DNA of 64,000 nucleotides from Syngnathus acus (Eukaryota; Chordata; Actinopteri; Syngnathiformes; Syngnathidae): the NCBI RefSeq assembly GCF_901709675.1, contig NC_051092.1, positions 5,026,491 through 5,090,490 on the forward strand, in the 5' to 3' direction. A program made the translations under genes and the position numbers. Shown here in pieces: positions 13,186 to 27,567 of this stretch; positions within the stretch are counted from its first letter, which is position 1; each line of letters begins with the position of its first letter. The notes beneath the pieces are model-generated. The model worked only from the letters and a program-made list of their open reading frames with translations, was not told where the DNA came from and made no database searches.

Positions 13186-14898
13186 ATTTAGTAGCAAATT
13201 TCAAAACTAAAACAAAAGTGACATGGCAAGAAGCAGAAGAAGTCAACACGACAGAAGTCTAATCACCAGCAATTATCTAAGCTGGGTTTCATTTTGTGTT
13301 TACGCAACATGTGGTGCCGTTTAAAACAGTTGCCTGGGATATTTATTTTAGGGAGGCAACAACATTCATTTTGCTCAAGCTCGCTTCTGTACGATGGAGA
13401 GACTCACCGCTGGTCTTGAGTCGGCTCAACGCAGCCTTGGAAGCACAAACGGATGCCTCTCGGTCCAATCTCCCAAGCACGGGCGTGACCATGGAGGCTT
13501 TTGCTGCCGTCCTTGCTGACGACAAACAAATTGTCCTGGTTTGTGTTTACTCTGCCCATCAGTGAGAGTTCGCTCGAAGGATGAAAAAGGACAAACGCAA
13601 CCATCAGTTTGATTGCAGTTGAAAAAAGTTACAAGAACTAACTGAAGATTTTTGCAGTATTTCTGGACTTGCTGCTCTTCAACAAGTTCATTAGCCACTT
13701 TCAAGCTGCCTGCCCAGCAAATTGGAGTAGTTCTACTTCGTAATCTAACATTGATTTTTTTTTGGGAGTGTGGGTGGCTTCAAAGCCGGAGTGGAGAGAG
13801 AACATGAGGAGGAAAAGCTTGAGCAGATAGTTGAACCCAAAACCTTTCGACTGCGAAGCATGCCACGATGAAAATTGTGCTGCTTAGAGAAACAAATATA
13901 ATCACTTTCAAACCGCAGCAAAACAAGCTTGTATCTATGCTAGCAAATCATATACAGGCATTAGACTGAGCTAGCGCCAACTCACCTAAGATCCTCTAAA
14001 TAGTGTAAATTGAGAATTAAGTAGAAAAAAAATGTAATTAATTAATAAATTGAGAACTGATTAATGTATTTTTCACACTGGAGCCCAGGACAGGAAGATT
14101 TTTTTTTTCCCGGTCTAGTAAAATTTAACTAAAGTAATCGGTGGTCTGATAAATAAAAACAGGAAAATACAATGCACCATGAAAATACTCAAGTACAGTA
14201 ACAATTACTTCCCAAAACTGGCAACAAGTAAATATTACATCTCGCACTGACGTCATCAATTATTTTCTCCAACGTTAGCCTCTTTATCGAATGTGACCAT
14301 TTAACATCTTCTGCATTATCACCTAACCACGACGGAGTGTTTAATTCCGCTATGTTGAGAATGCACCCCATGGCAGCATGCCCACCAATCTGTTGATGTG
14401 AAGGAAAATAGTCTCATGGGAAAGTCCTTAGCATCCAGAACTCATTGCTATTTCCTACGAGCTTCTGTATCGGGAGCCATCACGTAACTTTTGGAAAGCC
14501 CCCCCCTCTCCGTAAAAGTTCAGGGGAAACCCAGATTGCGGAAATGGTTGTCTTTGGCATTGCTCCAGCGTCATCTTGGCTGCTCAAGAGGAAATAATTG
14601 ACTTCCTTCATGGGTTTCTGCATTTGCCGAGGACCCTGGGAGCGCCGTCGAATGCTGAATTTGCATCCCGTTGGAAAGATAAAGGATGGAGAGTGTGTCC
14701 TCACAAGGGGTTATGACTCATAAAGTCCTTAAAGGCTGAAGTACCTTGTCTGGAGAAGGATGCGAGACAGTACGCTGCAATGTCGAACGAAAATTAAAAC
14801 ACTGCACTTGTGGTCTCATTTCAATGAAGTGGCAAGTTTTGATTGCCTGCTTCCTTTCATTTTTGTAACTTTTTATGAACCGATTTTCTTCGTCGCAG

Positions 14899-17800
14899 AA
14901 TCCTACTTTGGGGACAGCTTCTGCAGTATCCAAACCTTCCAAGATGTCTCCAGCTTCCACGTGACGCTACAGTTGAAGACGAGTCGGAGAAGTGGGCTGC
15001 TGCTCCTGGCTGCTGGAATGGAGGATTATCTGTTCATTGAGCTGCTAAATGGCAAAATACAGGTGAGCAGATGACTTGGAGATAGAAATGGAAGTGAGCT
15101 TGAATTTTCTGAAGCAGTCAACAAATGCAAGATTACTGCCAATGTGTCCTGGTATTGCAATGATAGTTTGGTAAAGTTGGTGACCAATCAGTCGATCATA
15201 CAAAAAGCCATATTAATTAAAAAGCATCATGTCAAAAACTAATCAATGAAGTTCATGTTGACAAAAATGTTGTCATGTTTCCGTAGGCTCGTATGAACAT
15301 GGGCGCAGGCGAGGTGATCCTGTCATCAACGCAAGGTGTCCAGCTGAATAACCTTCTGGAGCACAAAGTTTCACTCACAATGCAGGATGACAAGCTCACC
15401 ATGACGATCGACGAGCTCTTCTCCACCTATGTCCCTCTTAACGACGATGGGGAGGAACTGAACATCGACCAGGGCATTTGGCTGGGAGGAACCGGAGATC
15501 TTGACACGCCCTACCTCAGCAATGCTATCCCGCCTTTCCGTGGCTGCATGAGCAACGTCAAATTCGAGTCCCATGAATTTGATATTCTCGGCACGCTCTT
15601 CAAACAATGCCATGACACAAAGGAATCCTGCAGCAGTGAGTTTGAAGCAGGCGACGGGGAGGCGACCAGTTTCAGCACTCCAGATTCGTTTGTCTCCTTC
15701 CCCACCTGGAGTGGGGCTAGCGGAGCTCCAAGAGTTTTGGAATTCCTCATGAAAACCACCATCGAGGATGCCCTTCTTGCCTTTCACCCGGGGAGAGATA
15801 CGGACTTCATCGCTATCGGTGTCGTGAAAGGCTACCTTAAAGGTGTGCTGGATTACGGCAAGGGCATGGAGGTGCTGGAGAACAACGAGGTGCAGCTGGA
15901 TGATGACCAATGGCATCGAGTTAAGGTCCAGGTCAGTCAGGATTCGTTTGACATCAACATAGACAGCCAGGTCGTCTCCCTTCCTCTGAACTCGACTCAA
16001 AGCCTGGACTTGGTGGGGAACTTGTATTTAGGAGGCATTCAGGCTAAAATGAAGGATTTTTTTCGCGAGAGTGACTTATTAAATCGCGCGGAAGAAGAGA
16101 TGACTGCCGAGTCTTTTATCGGATGCTTTGGGGAGATCAAAGTTAATCAGAAGGATCGAAGCCTACAGGACGCTCTGGTGACCAAAGACGTTCACGTCAA
16201 GTGTGAAGGCGAGGACTATGACTATTCTACTTACTACGACGTCGACGCAACAACGACCTCCCCGCCGCCTAGTACGCAGTACGTCGATATTGAAACGACC
16301 GAAACGCATTGCTACCCAACGGACGACACGCCAGCTATCTTCAAAAACGTGACCAAGCTCCTTGATGTATTCCCACTGCTCGTGCCAGAAGCCGGAGAGG
16401 TTTTCCTTGATATTGACCACCTGCGCCCGACCTTTGACCTTAGCGCCGCAGGTATGCGTCAGTCCCAGATCATCTTTTCTCTCAAGAGCGACCCGTGGTA
16501 TGGCCTGCTCGACATGGACATCACGACAAAACGCACAAAAAAATTCACTCTTTTGGACGTCGTCAACCAGAAAATCAAGTATATGCACGATGGACATGAA
16601 AGACACGCAGATGAGATTGACCTCGAGGTGGTTGCTAGCAGTAACGGCAACCTCCCCGAATGTCTTAAAACACCTCAAAGTTACATGCTACCCGTTACAA
16701 TCGTTCTTACTGAAGACATTCCACAACTGAGCGGAGAAGAAATCCCCATCACAGAAAATGGCAAGACTCGCTTGAGCCCCGGTCTCCTCAAAATCAGAGA
16801 GTCCGACGCCCGTTGTGACAACTTGGTGGTCACTGTGACGTCTGAGATTCCCGTTGAAAGTGGCTTCCTTGAAGAAAGTCAGGAACCAGAGCGAAGCATC
16901 TCAGAGTTTACCTGCAGGGATCTAAAGGAAGGCAACATCTACTATGTGCACAAAGGGGGGCAAGTCAATGAAATGACCTTGGAAGTGTCAGATGGTCAAT
17001 CTGCCAGTCACTCTGCGTCTTTCAAGTTGGTTCTCACACAGCCTCATGTAACAGTTGTGACCAACACTGGACTTCTCCTGGCTCAAGGCGGCAACGCTTC
17101 CATCGGCGTTCACAATTTGGCGGTCCTCTCGCACCCTCGCCACGGCGATGTAATTTATAACATCACCCAGCCACTCGTCTACGGGGAACTGAAGATCATG
17201 ACGACTGATGGGATGTTAAAACCAGTCTCCGAGTTCCATCAGTCCGACCTGGATAATAACTACCTGAGGTACTTCAGCACCGATTCCAGTGACCAAGAAG
17301 ACGTCGTCGTTGAACGGATTCAGTTTGACACGCACTTGGGAACGTTCTCCCGCAGGAATAACACCTTTTTAGTTAAAATCATGCCTTCGCCAGTCAAAGT
17401 CTCCACCCTGGTGCCAATGGAGATGCAGGCCAGTGAAGATCTAGTCATCGGACACACGGAGCTTCAAGCTGAAGTGACAGGGAGAAACCCAGACCCGGAA
17501 AGTGTCAAGTATATTCTCGTCAAGCCTCCGACCCTGGGTAGTCTCCAGTTACTGGACACCGAGTTAAACGAAGGTGACACCTTCACCCAGAGAGACATTT
17601 TGGACAATTTTATCAGCTACAGAGTCTTTTCGCGAAAAGCCGTTGATGCTACTGATCAATTCCAGTTCAAAGTCTTCGCCGAGGATCAGTACTCGCCTTT
17701 ATACACATTCCCAATTAGCATCCTTGCTGATTCCGACGCCCCGGTTCTGACCAACGAGGTGCTAATCGTCCAACATGGTGGCGAGGAGGTTTTAAACAAA

Positions 17801-20800
17801 AACTACCTTTGGGTGGAATCGACCGGCTCTTCGGATTTCATGTTCCAGATCAATGAAGAGCCGAAGCACGGGCGACTCATAAGGGACTCCCCTCCGGGTC
17901 AGCCTCGATTTGAGGGAGCCATTCGAGTGTTCAGTAATGAAGACCTCCAACTTGACAGACTCATATACCAGCACGATGGGTCGAGCACAGATCAGGACGA
18001 ATTCCACTTCGCAGTGTTCGATCAGGGATCAGACAGGTTTGGAATTCAGGAAGCGATACGAGATGTTTTCAGGATATCTATCCAAAACAAGAACGAACAC
18101 TCTCTACTGCAGGTTGTGGATAAAGTTTTCAACGTCGTCCGCCGTGGGCAGCGCCTGCTAACGACGGACGATATCCGGTTCATGGATGCCTACTTAGGCT
18201 TCAATGATTCCCAGATTGCCTACGCTCGCGAGGGGATCCTTTCCGGCAATATTGTGGCCGCACAGGATCCCTCACAATCCCTTTACCGTTTCACTCAAGC
18301 CGACCTGAGAGATAAAAAAGTTCTCTTTGTTCACCAAGGGGCGGATCAGGAACGCTTCCCGCTGCAGGTGTCTAACGGCTTTCACAAAACAACCGTTCTG
18401 CTGCAAATTCAAGCCGGCGAACCCTACCTGAACGTGGCGAACAATATGGTCGTCGTCATTGACCACGGAAGCACCAAGACACTTGACACCACCTTGCTAA
18501 GCGCCACGTCCAACATGGACATTAGGGATGAGCGCGAGATTAAATTTGAGGTGACGTCACCTCCCAGTGAGGGCAGGATTATTGTAAGTGGGATCGAATC
18601 ACAAGAATTCACCCAGGAGGACCTGAAAAAGGGTGTCGTTTCTTACGAGCATAATTACGAGAGCCTGAAGTCCAAAGACGCCTTTGGCTTCGCGGTCCGA
18701 GCAAGAGGACATTCCGAGGAGGACACGTTCAGAATTAAAATAATCAAACAAGGTTCTCTGCCCGAGCCTGAAGTCGTAACCAACGCAGTCATCGTTTCCT
18801 ACGAGGGCGAGCACACTGTCGTCAACTCTGATTTTCTCAAGGTAATTCTATCGTCCCCTGCTGTGGTTCAACCAATTCAATTTCTTTACATCGCCTGTCC
18901 GTGACAGAATAATCTTTATCTTGGGGAGGATGTATTTGTTGATTTGACGTGATTCGGGCAGCTTTTTATCAAACGGCTTACCGCAGCAACAACTGGTCTC
19001 TAATCGACATGGCAGCCACATGAAAGGGGCACCAAATGTGACGGCGCAGCCACAGCTTTTAATCTGGTTTATTTACTAAATTGCAGTCTGCTAAGTGTGG
19101 AAAACAGAGCATTGCGTATCCCGTGGGGAGCTTCTCTGAGTCATTTGTGAGGGCCTGCCTGCAGTTCATCTGGAAAGCAAACTAATGGGATTCAAATCAA
19201 GCGTCAAGTCTAAAACAAATTACAGTATGGAACTTGAATTTGAGTCTAATGAAGAGCAATTTTTGATAGCAAAACTACTCAAATCCAGAGCATACATGAC
19301 ATAACTTTCCAGAGTGGGAATGAAATGAATCTAAAAATGTCTGCCTTGGTCTTTCCAGAGGTAAAAATATTTGTCTGGGTTTTTTGGAAGTGCATCTAAA
19401 ATATTTCCTACAATACTATGAAATGCAAAGTAGTGTGATGTAAAAAATAGTGAAAGGGAGCCATGACTGCTAAACAGGCTCGAGGCTCCGGGGAGCTGAT
19501 TAAAAACTTCTCAGAGTTGGATGACCGTAAATCCGTCTGATGTAAATGTGTGACATGACACGGGCGTCACGGCCGTGGCCCAATTTTCCATACAAGTGTT
19601 AATGATGTTAAAAATTCTTTTTGCACTCCAGAATTACTGACAGGAAATACCACCCGGCTCCAATGGAGCAATTTTAATGAATTTGATTTTGACATCTCTT
19701 AGCGAGTGATAACCTTGTGGTACATTTTCCGTAGGTGGAGCAAGCCAACATTGGGCCTGCAGAAATAGTGTTCACCATCAAGGAACCGCCTCGCCTCGGT
19801 CATGTGGTCAAGCTGTCCAACGGCACAGACTCGCCAGTCCTCGACTATATTCAGTCGTTTACGCAGGAGGACGTTGATCACGGGCGCATCCTCTATGTTT
19901 CTGCATCGGTCCAGGTGTGTCCTTCAACCCTTGTCAGATGTTTTTTTTTTTCTTAGCGTGACGTACTTGAGGTTCCGTGTCCTTCCAGGGTGTGGACGCC
20001 TTGACCTTGGATGTCAGCAATGGTGTCACCACAGTGGAGGACCTGCGCATGAAGGTGAACATCGTACCTCGAATCATCCCCATCCAGTCCCTCAACCTCA
20101 CCGTGAAGGAAGGCTTCAGCAAGGTCGTCAACGACAAAGTCATCAACATCTCGCACCCCTTCTACACGTCCTTCAACATCGAGTTTGTCGTGGAAGAACC
20201 GCCAAAGCACGGGGAGATCCGTTTCCAAGATGGAGATGAGCTGACTTATTTCACATGGGAAGAGGTACGGCGGGGAAACATTTCGGGGAGGTGGAGGGGT
20301 TTATTTTTCCGAAGTGAAGTCACCTTTATCAGACCATCTCATTCATTGCTGTTGTAAAGTATCCGAGAGTGTTTGTCCATGAGCAATCATCGTTTCCCCG
20401 GTTACCAGTGAACACAAGTTGTTGTGTTGTGTCTTCCGTCGCTTGGAGGAAAATATTAAAAACGCACCAGAAGTCACAGATGGAAAATCAGAAACCCCAG
20501 AACGTTACCGCAACGTTTAGCTCGTCAGACTTCGGCACTCCCGCATCCAGCCCTGGCCTGCATCTTTCCCGTTTAGCTTCTGGAAAAACTGACACTGGTT
20601 TTCTTTGGAGCAGCCAAAAAAAAAAAAAAAAAAACTGGCGGCGCGCATTCCTATAATGGAGCTCACGCAAACCACCCGTGATTTGTTCTCGGAGAAATCA
20701 CAAAAGGAAAAAAAAACTCTACAGAGGGGAGGGCAGCATTGATACGTTGCGCCAAAAGACAAAGCTCATTGTTTTCCCTCTCAGAAATGTTTTATGTAAG

Positions 20801-23800
20801 CTCTTCTTATTTTTACGGCCACGCTCCCAAATGAACAGCACATTGCGCCGCTGGAGCCAACTGTAATTTTTGACTCTTTTCCACAAGTTGAACAGTTCCC
20901 AAGCTCCTTTCTGGGAGACCGGCAGATCGACGTGTGCGCTCGCGCGTGCGTGCGTGCGTGTATGTATGTCAGCGTGCGTCAGCGTACCTGTTAGCGTGCA
21001 TGTTGGTGTGTGCGTTAGCGTGTGCGATCATGTTCTTAACTGAAGTTCGCAGAGGTTATATGAGTCAAGAGTATTACAGAAAGTCTCGTATGAGTAGGTG
21101 AAATAAATCAGACGTGGCAGCTCCCAGCAAGGAATCCGTATCTGCTCATGTCGTTTTTCTCCTCCAATAGACCTTCACTTAAATCAGTCCTTCCTATTAG
21201 GTGTAGAATGGCCTGATGAGGACAAAAGTATTGGGACAACTAGACTTACAAAAAACAATAAAAAGCAAACTAAACAGTGAGCTAATTTAGATGCGAGATT
21301 TGCTGACAAAGAAGAAACGATCGTGTCGTGTAAATATCACAGTAGCTTTCTAATGAGCGCACCCACCGACTTGACTTTTGGTGACTACGCTCTGTCGGTA
21401 ACGACCTAGCTTGTTATTCCAGAAGCGAGCCGTCACGTGGGGATCCACTTGGCACTTCCCGCTCCCCGAAGCGTGTCCTCTCGTCGGAGCATTTTACCGC
21501 CTTTTATCGAGATAAATGTCCCGCTGTCGTCTTTGGCGAGCGGGCTGTCTCAAGTGTCAAAATGGCTCCCGTCGAACAGGACTTAGAGGCCGAGCGACAA
21601 GAAGATGTGGCCCTTCTTTCTTTCGAGAGTGGACCCTGCCATAGGTGGCGCTTTCCATGGCGGCTCAATTGACAGCCAGTGACTGATTCCTTTGTGTTTG
21701 GGTCTCCTCCCACAGAGACGATGTCACTCGTCCCTTTGACTTTCTGTCTCAGCGCAGCGCGGCAAATAATAGCGGTGACTATAAAATTACACGGGCTCCC
21801 AAACGTCTCTCGAGGCCATCAACATTAGTCCACCGTAGTACCCGAATCTGAAAATATGAATTTGAAGTGACTCCGGAATGGAAACAGCATCGAACAGAAG
21901 CCATTTATTTCTGCAAGCCCCCACAAAAATGCAACAATGTCCTTTCCGTCCGCCCCCCAGATCAAAAACGGCCAGATCTACTACGTGCACGACAGCACCG
22001 AGAGCACCGTGGACAACTTCACCGTCTCCGCCTCGGCTTATGAGATTGACCGCCGCAGCCTCGCCGTCACCGTAGCCGTCAACATCCGGCCCATGAACGA
22101 CGAGCCGCCCATAGTGACGCGCAACACCGGGCTGGAGGTAAGGTTCTATCTCGAAAATTCCCGTCGCTGCTTTTGTAAGAACATGCTGTTTATGTTTGCT
22201 CACAAATATATCATCATCTGAAGTCTGTCAAATAGTTTGTTTTGACCTTGGTCCAAATTTGGACGAGTCCCTTCATACTTTGGAGTCTTGGGAAGACTCG
22301 GGCGTAATCAGCTCCCGCAACTGGAAAGCAAGCGTGTCATTCGGCCCATTCCATCCCTCCTCCTGCGGCTCCACATCTCCCAGGCAACCCATATTTTGGG
22401 AAAAACCACCATTTGATGATGAGCCATCCGACGTGCGGCAAGCTGCGAGTAATAAGTGTGCGCTGACCTCTGAAGACCGCCATCAGACGATGACGACTAA
22501 CAGGGGCTCAGCTCGGGCGCTGTTCGGACTCATCCTTGATCCCTTTTGCGTAGTCTTCTGGTCTCAGCTAGCCGCTAAGCACACCAGGGGTGAGCAACCT
22601 ACTGTGAGAACTTCGATGGAGCCCGCCATACAGTTCGCAAGTCAAAAATAAAATCTCAAGTCAACTGGTTTTAAAGTTACTAAAATTACTACAAATATGA
22701 GAAAATACCTTTGAAGTTTAGTTCCCAGGGTATTTATTTATTAGTGACTATGCTAGCTATGAGGAGTCTTAATTGTGACCTTTGTTGACACTCACTTTAT
22801 GCTCCGCTATCCTCAACCACAAGTCCCACCAGATTAATTAAGATTTATTTTGTTGAAGTTGGTCCAACAAAAGAAATTGCTCATTTTTCTGGTTACGAGA
22901 AAATTGCCACTTGTTGCTAGGCAGAATTCACTCGCCACAAGAAGCCAATTTACAAAATAAATCTTAATCACACAGTGCCAGCAGATAAAAGTGTGATTAG
23001 TTGAAACATTCTATCTATAAAAGAAGCACATGGCATATTTAAGGGTAGAAAACACTTCCAACTCACCATTTTGTCGTTTCCAACATGGCCACAGGCATCA
23101 AGTGACGTTGATATCACTTGTTCACGTTCATTGACTTGTTCCACTTTTGACAAAGTGCAAAGTGTGTGCCGGCCAAAGTCCAGATTCAGGAAAGGGTGGT
23201 TTCAATCCGATATGTCGCCTCAAAGACAAGAGGAAGCGCTTCATGCTCAAGTTGTTTCTCCAGTATTTAAACGTGCTCTGCATTAATATGCCTGAGGAAG
23301 GGAAAGGTCATTAATTTTGTGTGAGCTTATTGGTTTTATGTCATTCGTTCATTTATGTGGAGAACGTATCGATCCATTCATTTGGAAAAGCATGTGGTCT
23401 TTTTTTTTTAATGCACCTGGTCATTCAGTCTCTAACCTCAAAGCATGCTTGTGAAGCAGCCCGATGTCGCCATCTAGCGTCATTTTCTAAAACTACAAGA
23501 TGATATCAGAAGCTTGCGTCTGATTTCGAGCAACATTACTTGCGAGTCTTAAAAGTAAAGTTTGTTGATTTTACTTTATATTATATTCGTTATTCTAATA
23601 TTACTTTCACATGAAATACAATGTTTTATGCTCAAATCAAACTAAAACCATTTTAGAAGGTAAAAATGAAAAAAGTATTTTTTTATTTAAAATAAAAGTT
23701 AAGATAAACCACACAAAAAGGAAAGATCATAGTGTATTTTTAAAACTGTAAAAATATTAAATGAAATACAAAACAAGTGTAAAAATAACATACACCCCTC

Positions 23801-26800
23801 AAATAGTCTTAAAAAAAGAAATGTTTACTATACAAATATATTCCGTCTATAACTCACATCTATATCACATCAGGTCCTCGCCGGCGAGGAGGCAGACATC
23901 ACGTCCAGCATGCTGAAAACTGAAGATGGCGACACTGCCACCGAGGACATCTATTACACCGTGGATACGGCCACCAGCGGAATGGTGGCCTTCAAAGACT
24001 TCCCCGAAGAGACCGCAGTCAATTTCACACAGACCCAAATTGATAACGGGGAAATCATCTTCATTCACGAGGGTGACGACTCGCGCCCAACTGAACGTTC
24101 TGATCCATCCGTCCACATTTCTGTATTTCAAACAGCCTTGTGTGTCTCCAGGTGAACAGTCCGGTGGTTTCAGCTTCACCGTGTCGGACGGCCAACACAC
24201 GTCTCAACTCCACACATTTGTGGTCACAGCCAGGCCGCTCACCATCACCATGGTAACGCAAGAGGAGCTCATGGTGTTTCCAGGTGAGATGTCCACATCA
24301 GCAAATAACCAGTGAGGGAGTTTTAGTAGGTTGAAATAGAATCAAGAAGCTTTTTTATTTTCATTTGATGGCTTCATAAGCACATCACATATGAAATGAT
24401 AAAGCATCGACAAAACTGACTCTGGAGTCTGCTTAACGACACTGCTTGGAAGTTAATTTTCCACCAATTAATGCCCGTGCAGGAACGAGACAGCCTATCA
24501 CGAGTGCCAATCTGCGTGCCGTGACTAACGAGGACGGAAACGAGATCATCTATTCGTTGCTCCAGCCTCCTCGTTTGGGAAGACTCATCCTGGCTAACGA
24601 CAAGAACCAAATGGAGGAAATCAACCGCTTCTCCCAAACTCAGGTGAACAAGGGTCAAGAATTATAGCACGCTATATCTGATCTTGCTGAAATTAGCCAG
24701 TTGAGTGAGCCAGCGATCTCTCCGCCCCCTTTACTGCTTGACCAATGGGGCAGAGCTGATAAAAACTAATGGAAAGCATATTTCTGTCACATTTGGAGCA
24801 AAAACAAATCATTCTTGCCGGTTTCAAACCTTGACAGCTAGATTGTCAGTGTTTTATGATAGAGAAAGAGAGGAGAAAGAGAGGAGAAAGAGAAAGAAAT
24901 AAAAGAAAGAAAAAGTGAAAGAGAGAGAAAAAGAGAGTTGAGTTCAGGACATGAAAGGCAGAAAAATAAACAAGCCGCCACATTCCGATGGTCAGTCTTG
25001 AGATGCCGGGGCGCCAATTTCCCTGTAATTCTTTTCAACCTCCAGGGGGAAGGAGATGTAGGCAGAAAAATGTCAGCTGAGCTCTCCAAAATAACAAAAA
25101 TAATGAGCTCTGCTTATAGATGGGCCTTTGGAAACGTTGACAAATTCAATTCAAGACAAGCTACTGTCCAAGTGTACGTCCTCAATCCGTGTCTTTGTCC
25201 TCAGTTGGAATCTGGAGCGGTCTTCTATGAGCACCAGCTGCCCGAGAAGCCCTTCTGGGTGGTGAGGGACTCGGTGGAGCTAGTTATGTCCTCCCACCCC
25301 GCCACGGATGTCCGTGACGTGCTACCCATCACCATCTCCTACTACGCAACGCATAGCAACATTTCCTCACAGATGTGGAGGAACAAAGGTGAATGTCTCT
25401 TTCGCTAGCTAGCTAGTAGCTAGCTGTTTTGTCTGCTAGCTAGGTACAAATAGTAACATCCTGAGATTGGCTCCTGCTGTGCTCAACACGACTCGCTCCT
25501 AAGTCATAATCACAGCCTCCATGATGGCAAACCAGTTACACTTCTGTTATAAGAATTATCATTTCCACAAAACGAATGATGAGGAAAGACTTGCTAATCA
25601 TTAAGCTAACAAGACTAAACAGCTAGTATGTAGCATACCCATCCATGAGGACTGCAAGTTTGTGACCGAATCCCCCTTTGTAATGTGCTCATTGTTTCTA
25701 CGCAGGTCTGGAAATCGTGCAAGGCCAGAGGAAAACAATCGATGATTCCATCTTTGACGCTTCCAACCTCCAGGCCAGCCTTCCTGAGCCAGAGAGTGCA
25801 GATGTGGTCTTTGAGATCAAACGTTTCCCCAATCATGGACGCATCACCCTGGGAGGTCGGGACATACCCCGGGATTCACCTTACTTCACGCAGGGGGATG
25901 TGACCCGCAGAGAGCTGGAATATCTTCATGACGACTCAGCGGCCTCCTCAGATAGCTTTTCCTTCAGGGCCCGCCTGAGGAGTCGGGCTGACGGTGTGAC
26001 ATCCGACTCTGTGGTCCTAGAGGAGATTTTTAATGTTTCCATCAAACGACGGGGATCGGAACCCCCTGAGCTTGTCACCATTGACCAGCTGCTGGAGGTT
26101 CTACAAGGGTCTATGATCATTGTCACCCAGAAGCATCTGAACACCCAGGATGAAGACAGCCCCCCAGATGAAGTCCATTTCAAGGTTACCAAACCCCCAA
26201 GAAACGGGCACCTGGTTGACGCCCGCACCATGGACATCCTCTCCGAGTTCACCCAAGAGATGATCAACAGCGAGCAGGTGGGCTTTCACAGCGACGGCAG
26301 CCTCGCAAACGGCTTTGTGGAATTTATCGTGTCCGACGGGGAACATCAGACGGAGCCACAGACGCTTCACATCGGAATCCTCGCTCGCACACTCATGCTG
26401 GACAAAGCCCCGGAGATCAAGGTGAAGCAGGGCGACGACGAGACTCTGGTGACCGAGGAGATGCTGAGAGCCACCACCGGTGGTCCCGTGGAGGAAGACG
26501 TCCTCTACAAGATCACAAGCGTTCCGAAGTACGCGGCAGTCATGGTCGACCGGCAACCCACGTCGGCCTTCACCCAGACACAGATCAAGGAAGGAAGAGT
26601 CAGCGTACGCTTCGTCAAGTCCACCTCGCCCCGCGACAGCGTTGCCTTTGTCGCTCGGAGTCGGGCGGCCAATGCGTCATCAGTCCTCAACATCACGGTG
26701 CAACCCTTGGCCAAGATTGCCCAGGATCCCCTACTACCGCAAGACTCTCTTGTTCAGGTGGACGGGAAGCTTTTGGACGCAACAGCCTTGGCCAACAAGA

Positions 26801-27567
26801 CCAGGACCTCCCCTACGTTCACGGTCATCCAGCAGCCGCGGGGCGCTCGATTCGTCAGGTCTGGCGGTCCCGGCGCAGGCCAGCCCGTGGACTCGTTCAG
26901 CCAGCGGGACCTGGATGAAGGGCGCGTTGCTATGGAAATTCCAAAAAGTTCCTCCGGGTCCCAAGATGGGCTCACTCAGGATGAGGCCCGCTTCTTACTC
27001 AAGGCTCATGGGGTGCCGCCGGCGGAGTGCGTGCTTTCCTTCCAAACCGGCCCTTACAATGCCTCAGGCGTCTACCCTGCCACTCTACTGAGGGTCCCTT
27101 CAGAGACCCCAACAAAGGACGGAAAGGACAAACCCAACGTGGCCGCGTACCCCTTTCCAACCACCGAAAACCCTCGCTGGAAAGCCAACCGGGACCAAGC
27201 CCATTGGGACGGCCATACCACCGCAGCGCCGTCCGACAGCGGCTCTCACAGGAACCCCGTTGTTTCTCGACGCGGCAACATCTGGTCCATTCTCATCCCC
27301 ATCCTGGTCATTCTCATCCTCCTGCTCCTGGCAGCTCTCTTGGCATACTACCTGGTCCGTAAAAATAAGACTGGCAAGCACAACGTCCAGACGGCGGCAG
27401 CGGCCAAGCCGAAAAACGGCGAGGTAGCCGGCACCGAAACCTTTCGCAAAACAGATCCGGCAAATATCCCCATGTCCAACATGGATTCCAAGGAGGCCGA
27501 CCCAGAGCTGGTGCAGGACTGCCGGACGACAACTCCGGTCTTGAAAAAGAACCAGTACTGGGTTTGA
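14899..27567 (+). CDS. cspg4: Chondroitin sulfate proteoglycan 4 (NG2), 5'-partial
   Basis: This is a single-pass membrane proteoglycan that binds collagen VI and growth factors on pericytes and glial or mesenchymal progenitors. Coding exons: 14899-15062, 15287-18841, 19735-19914, 19989-20264, 21961-22137, 23874-24072, 24152-24283, 24483-24643, 25205-25388, 25706-27567. All junctions are GT-AG and phases agree. Together they encode about 2,296 residues, so with a signal peptide the protein would be close to human CSPG4 (2,322). Visible in order: two laminin-G domains (exons at 14899 and early 15287), a long array of CSPG repeats with recurring FTQEDL-type motifs, a transmembrane helix (about 27,283-27,357) preceded by NIWSILIP, and a tail with KNKTGKH, the TETFRK phosphorylation context and the C-terminal PDZ ligand QYWV. 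The 3,555-nt second exon matches the giant exon of the family. The signal-peptide exon is missing: the first exon here starts at codon position 2. Confidence 0.95.
20935..21015. repeat. GCGT/TG-rich simple repeat in a cspg4 intron
   Basis: Alternating purine-pyrimidine sequence with GCGTGCGTGCGTG and TATGTATG units, in the 1.7-kb intron between the exons ending at 20,264 and starting at 21,961. The same intron has an A-run near 20,616-20,634. I see nothing else in it. Confidence 0.75.
24857..24937. repeat. Polypurine GA tract in a cspg4 intron
   Basis: About 80 nt made almost only of G and A (GAGAAAGAGAGGAG-type units), lying between the exons ending at 24,643 and starting at 25,205. Confidence 0.85.

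Larger units (their letters stand above)
1..14898. other. Upstream region and/or first intron of cspg4; no supported coding exon
   Basis: I see no exon here that I can tie to a known protein. Open frames are at most about 130 codons, have no family signature, and are what chance would give in this much DNA. The stretch holds a CA repeat near 1,633, a 58-nt tandem duplication (1,880-1,990), a MITE-like inverted-repeat element (5,973-6,414), a TATA-box candidate (7,956), a 95-100-nt tandem repeat (10,076-10,290), a relatively CpG-rich tract (about 11.05-12.85 kb) and a 70-nt triplicate (12,961-13,185). The cspg4 signal-peptide exon must lie either here or before the window, because the first recognised exon starts in the middle of a codon. 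Confidence 0.6.

Noticed and set aside
15371-16678. Minus-strand frames of 171-209 codons
   Set aside because: Shadows of the giant cspg4 exon.
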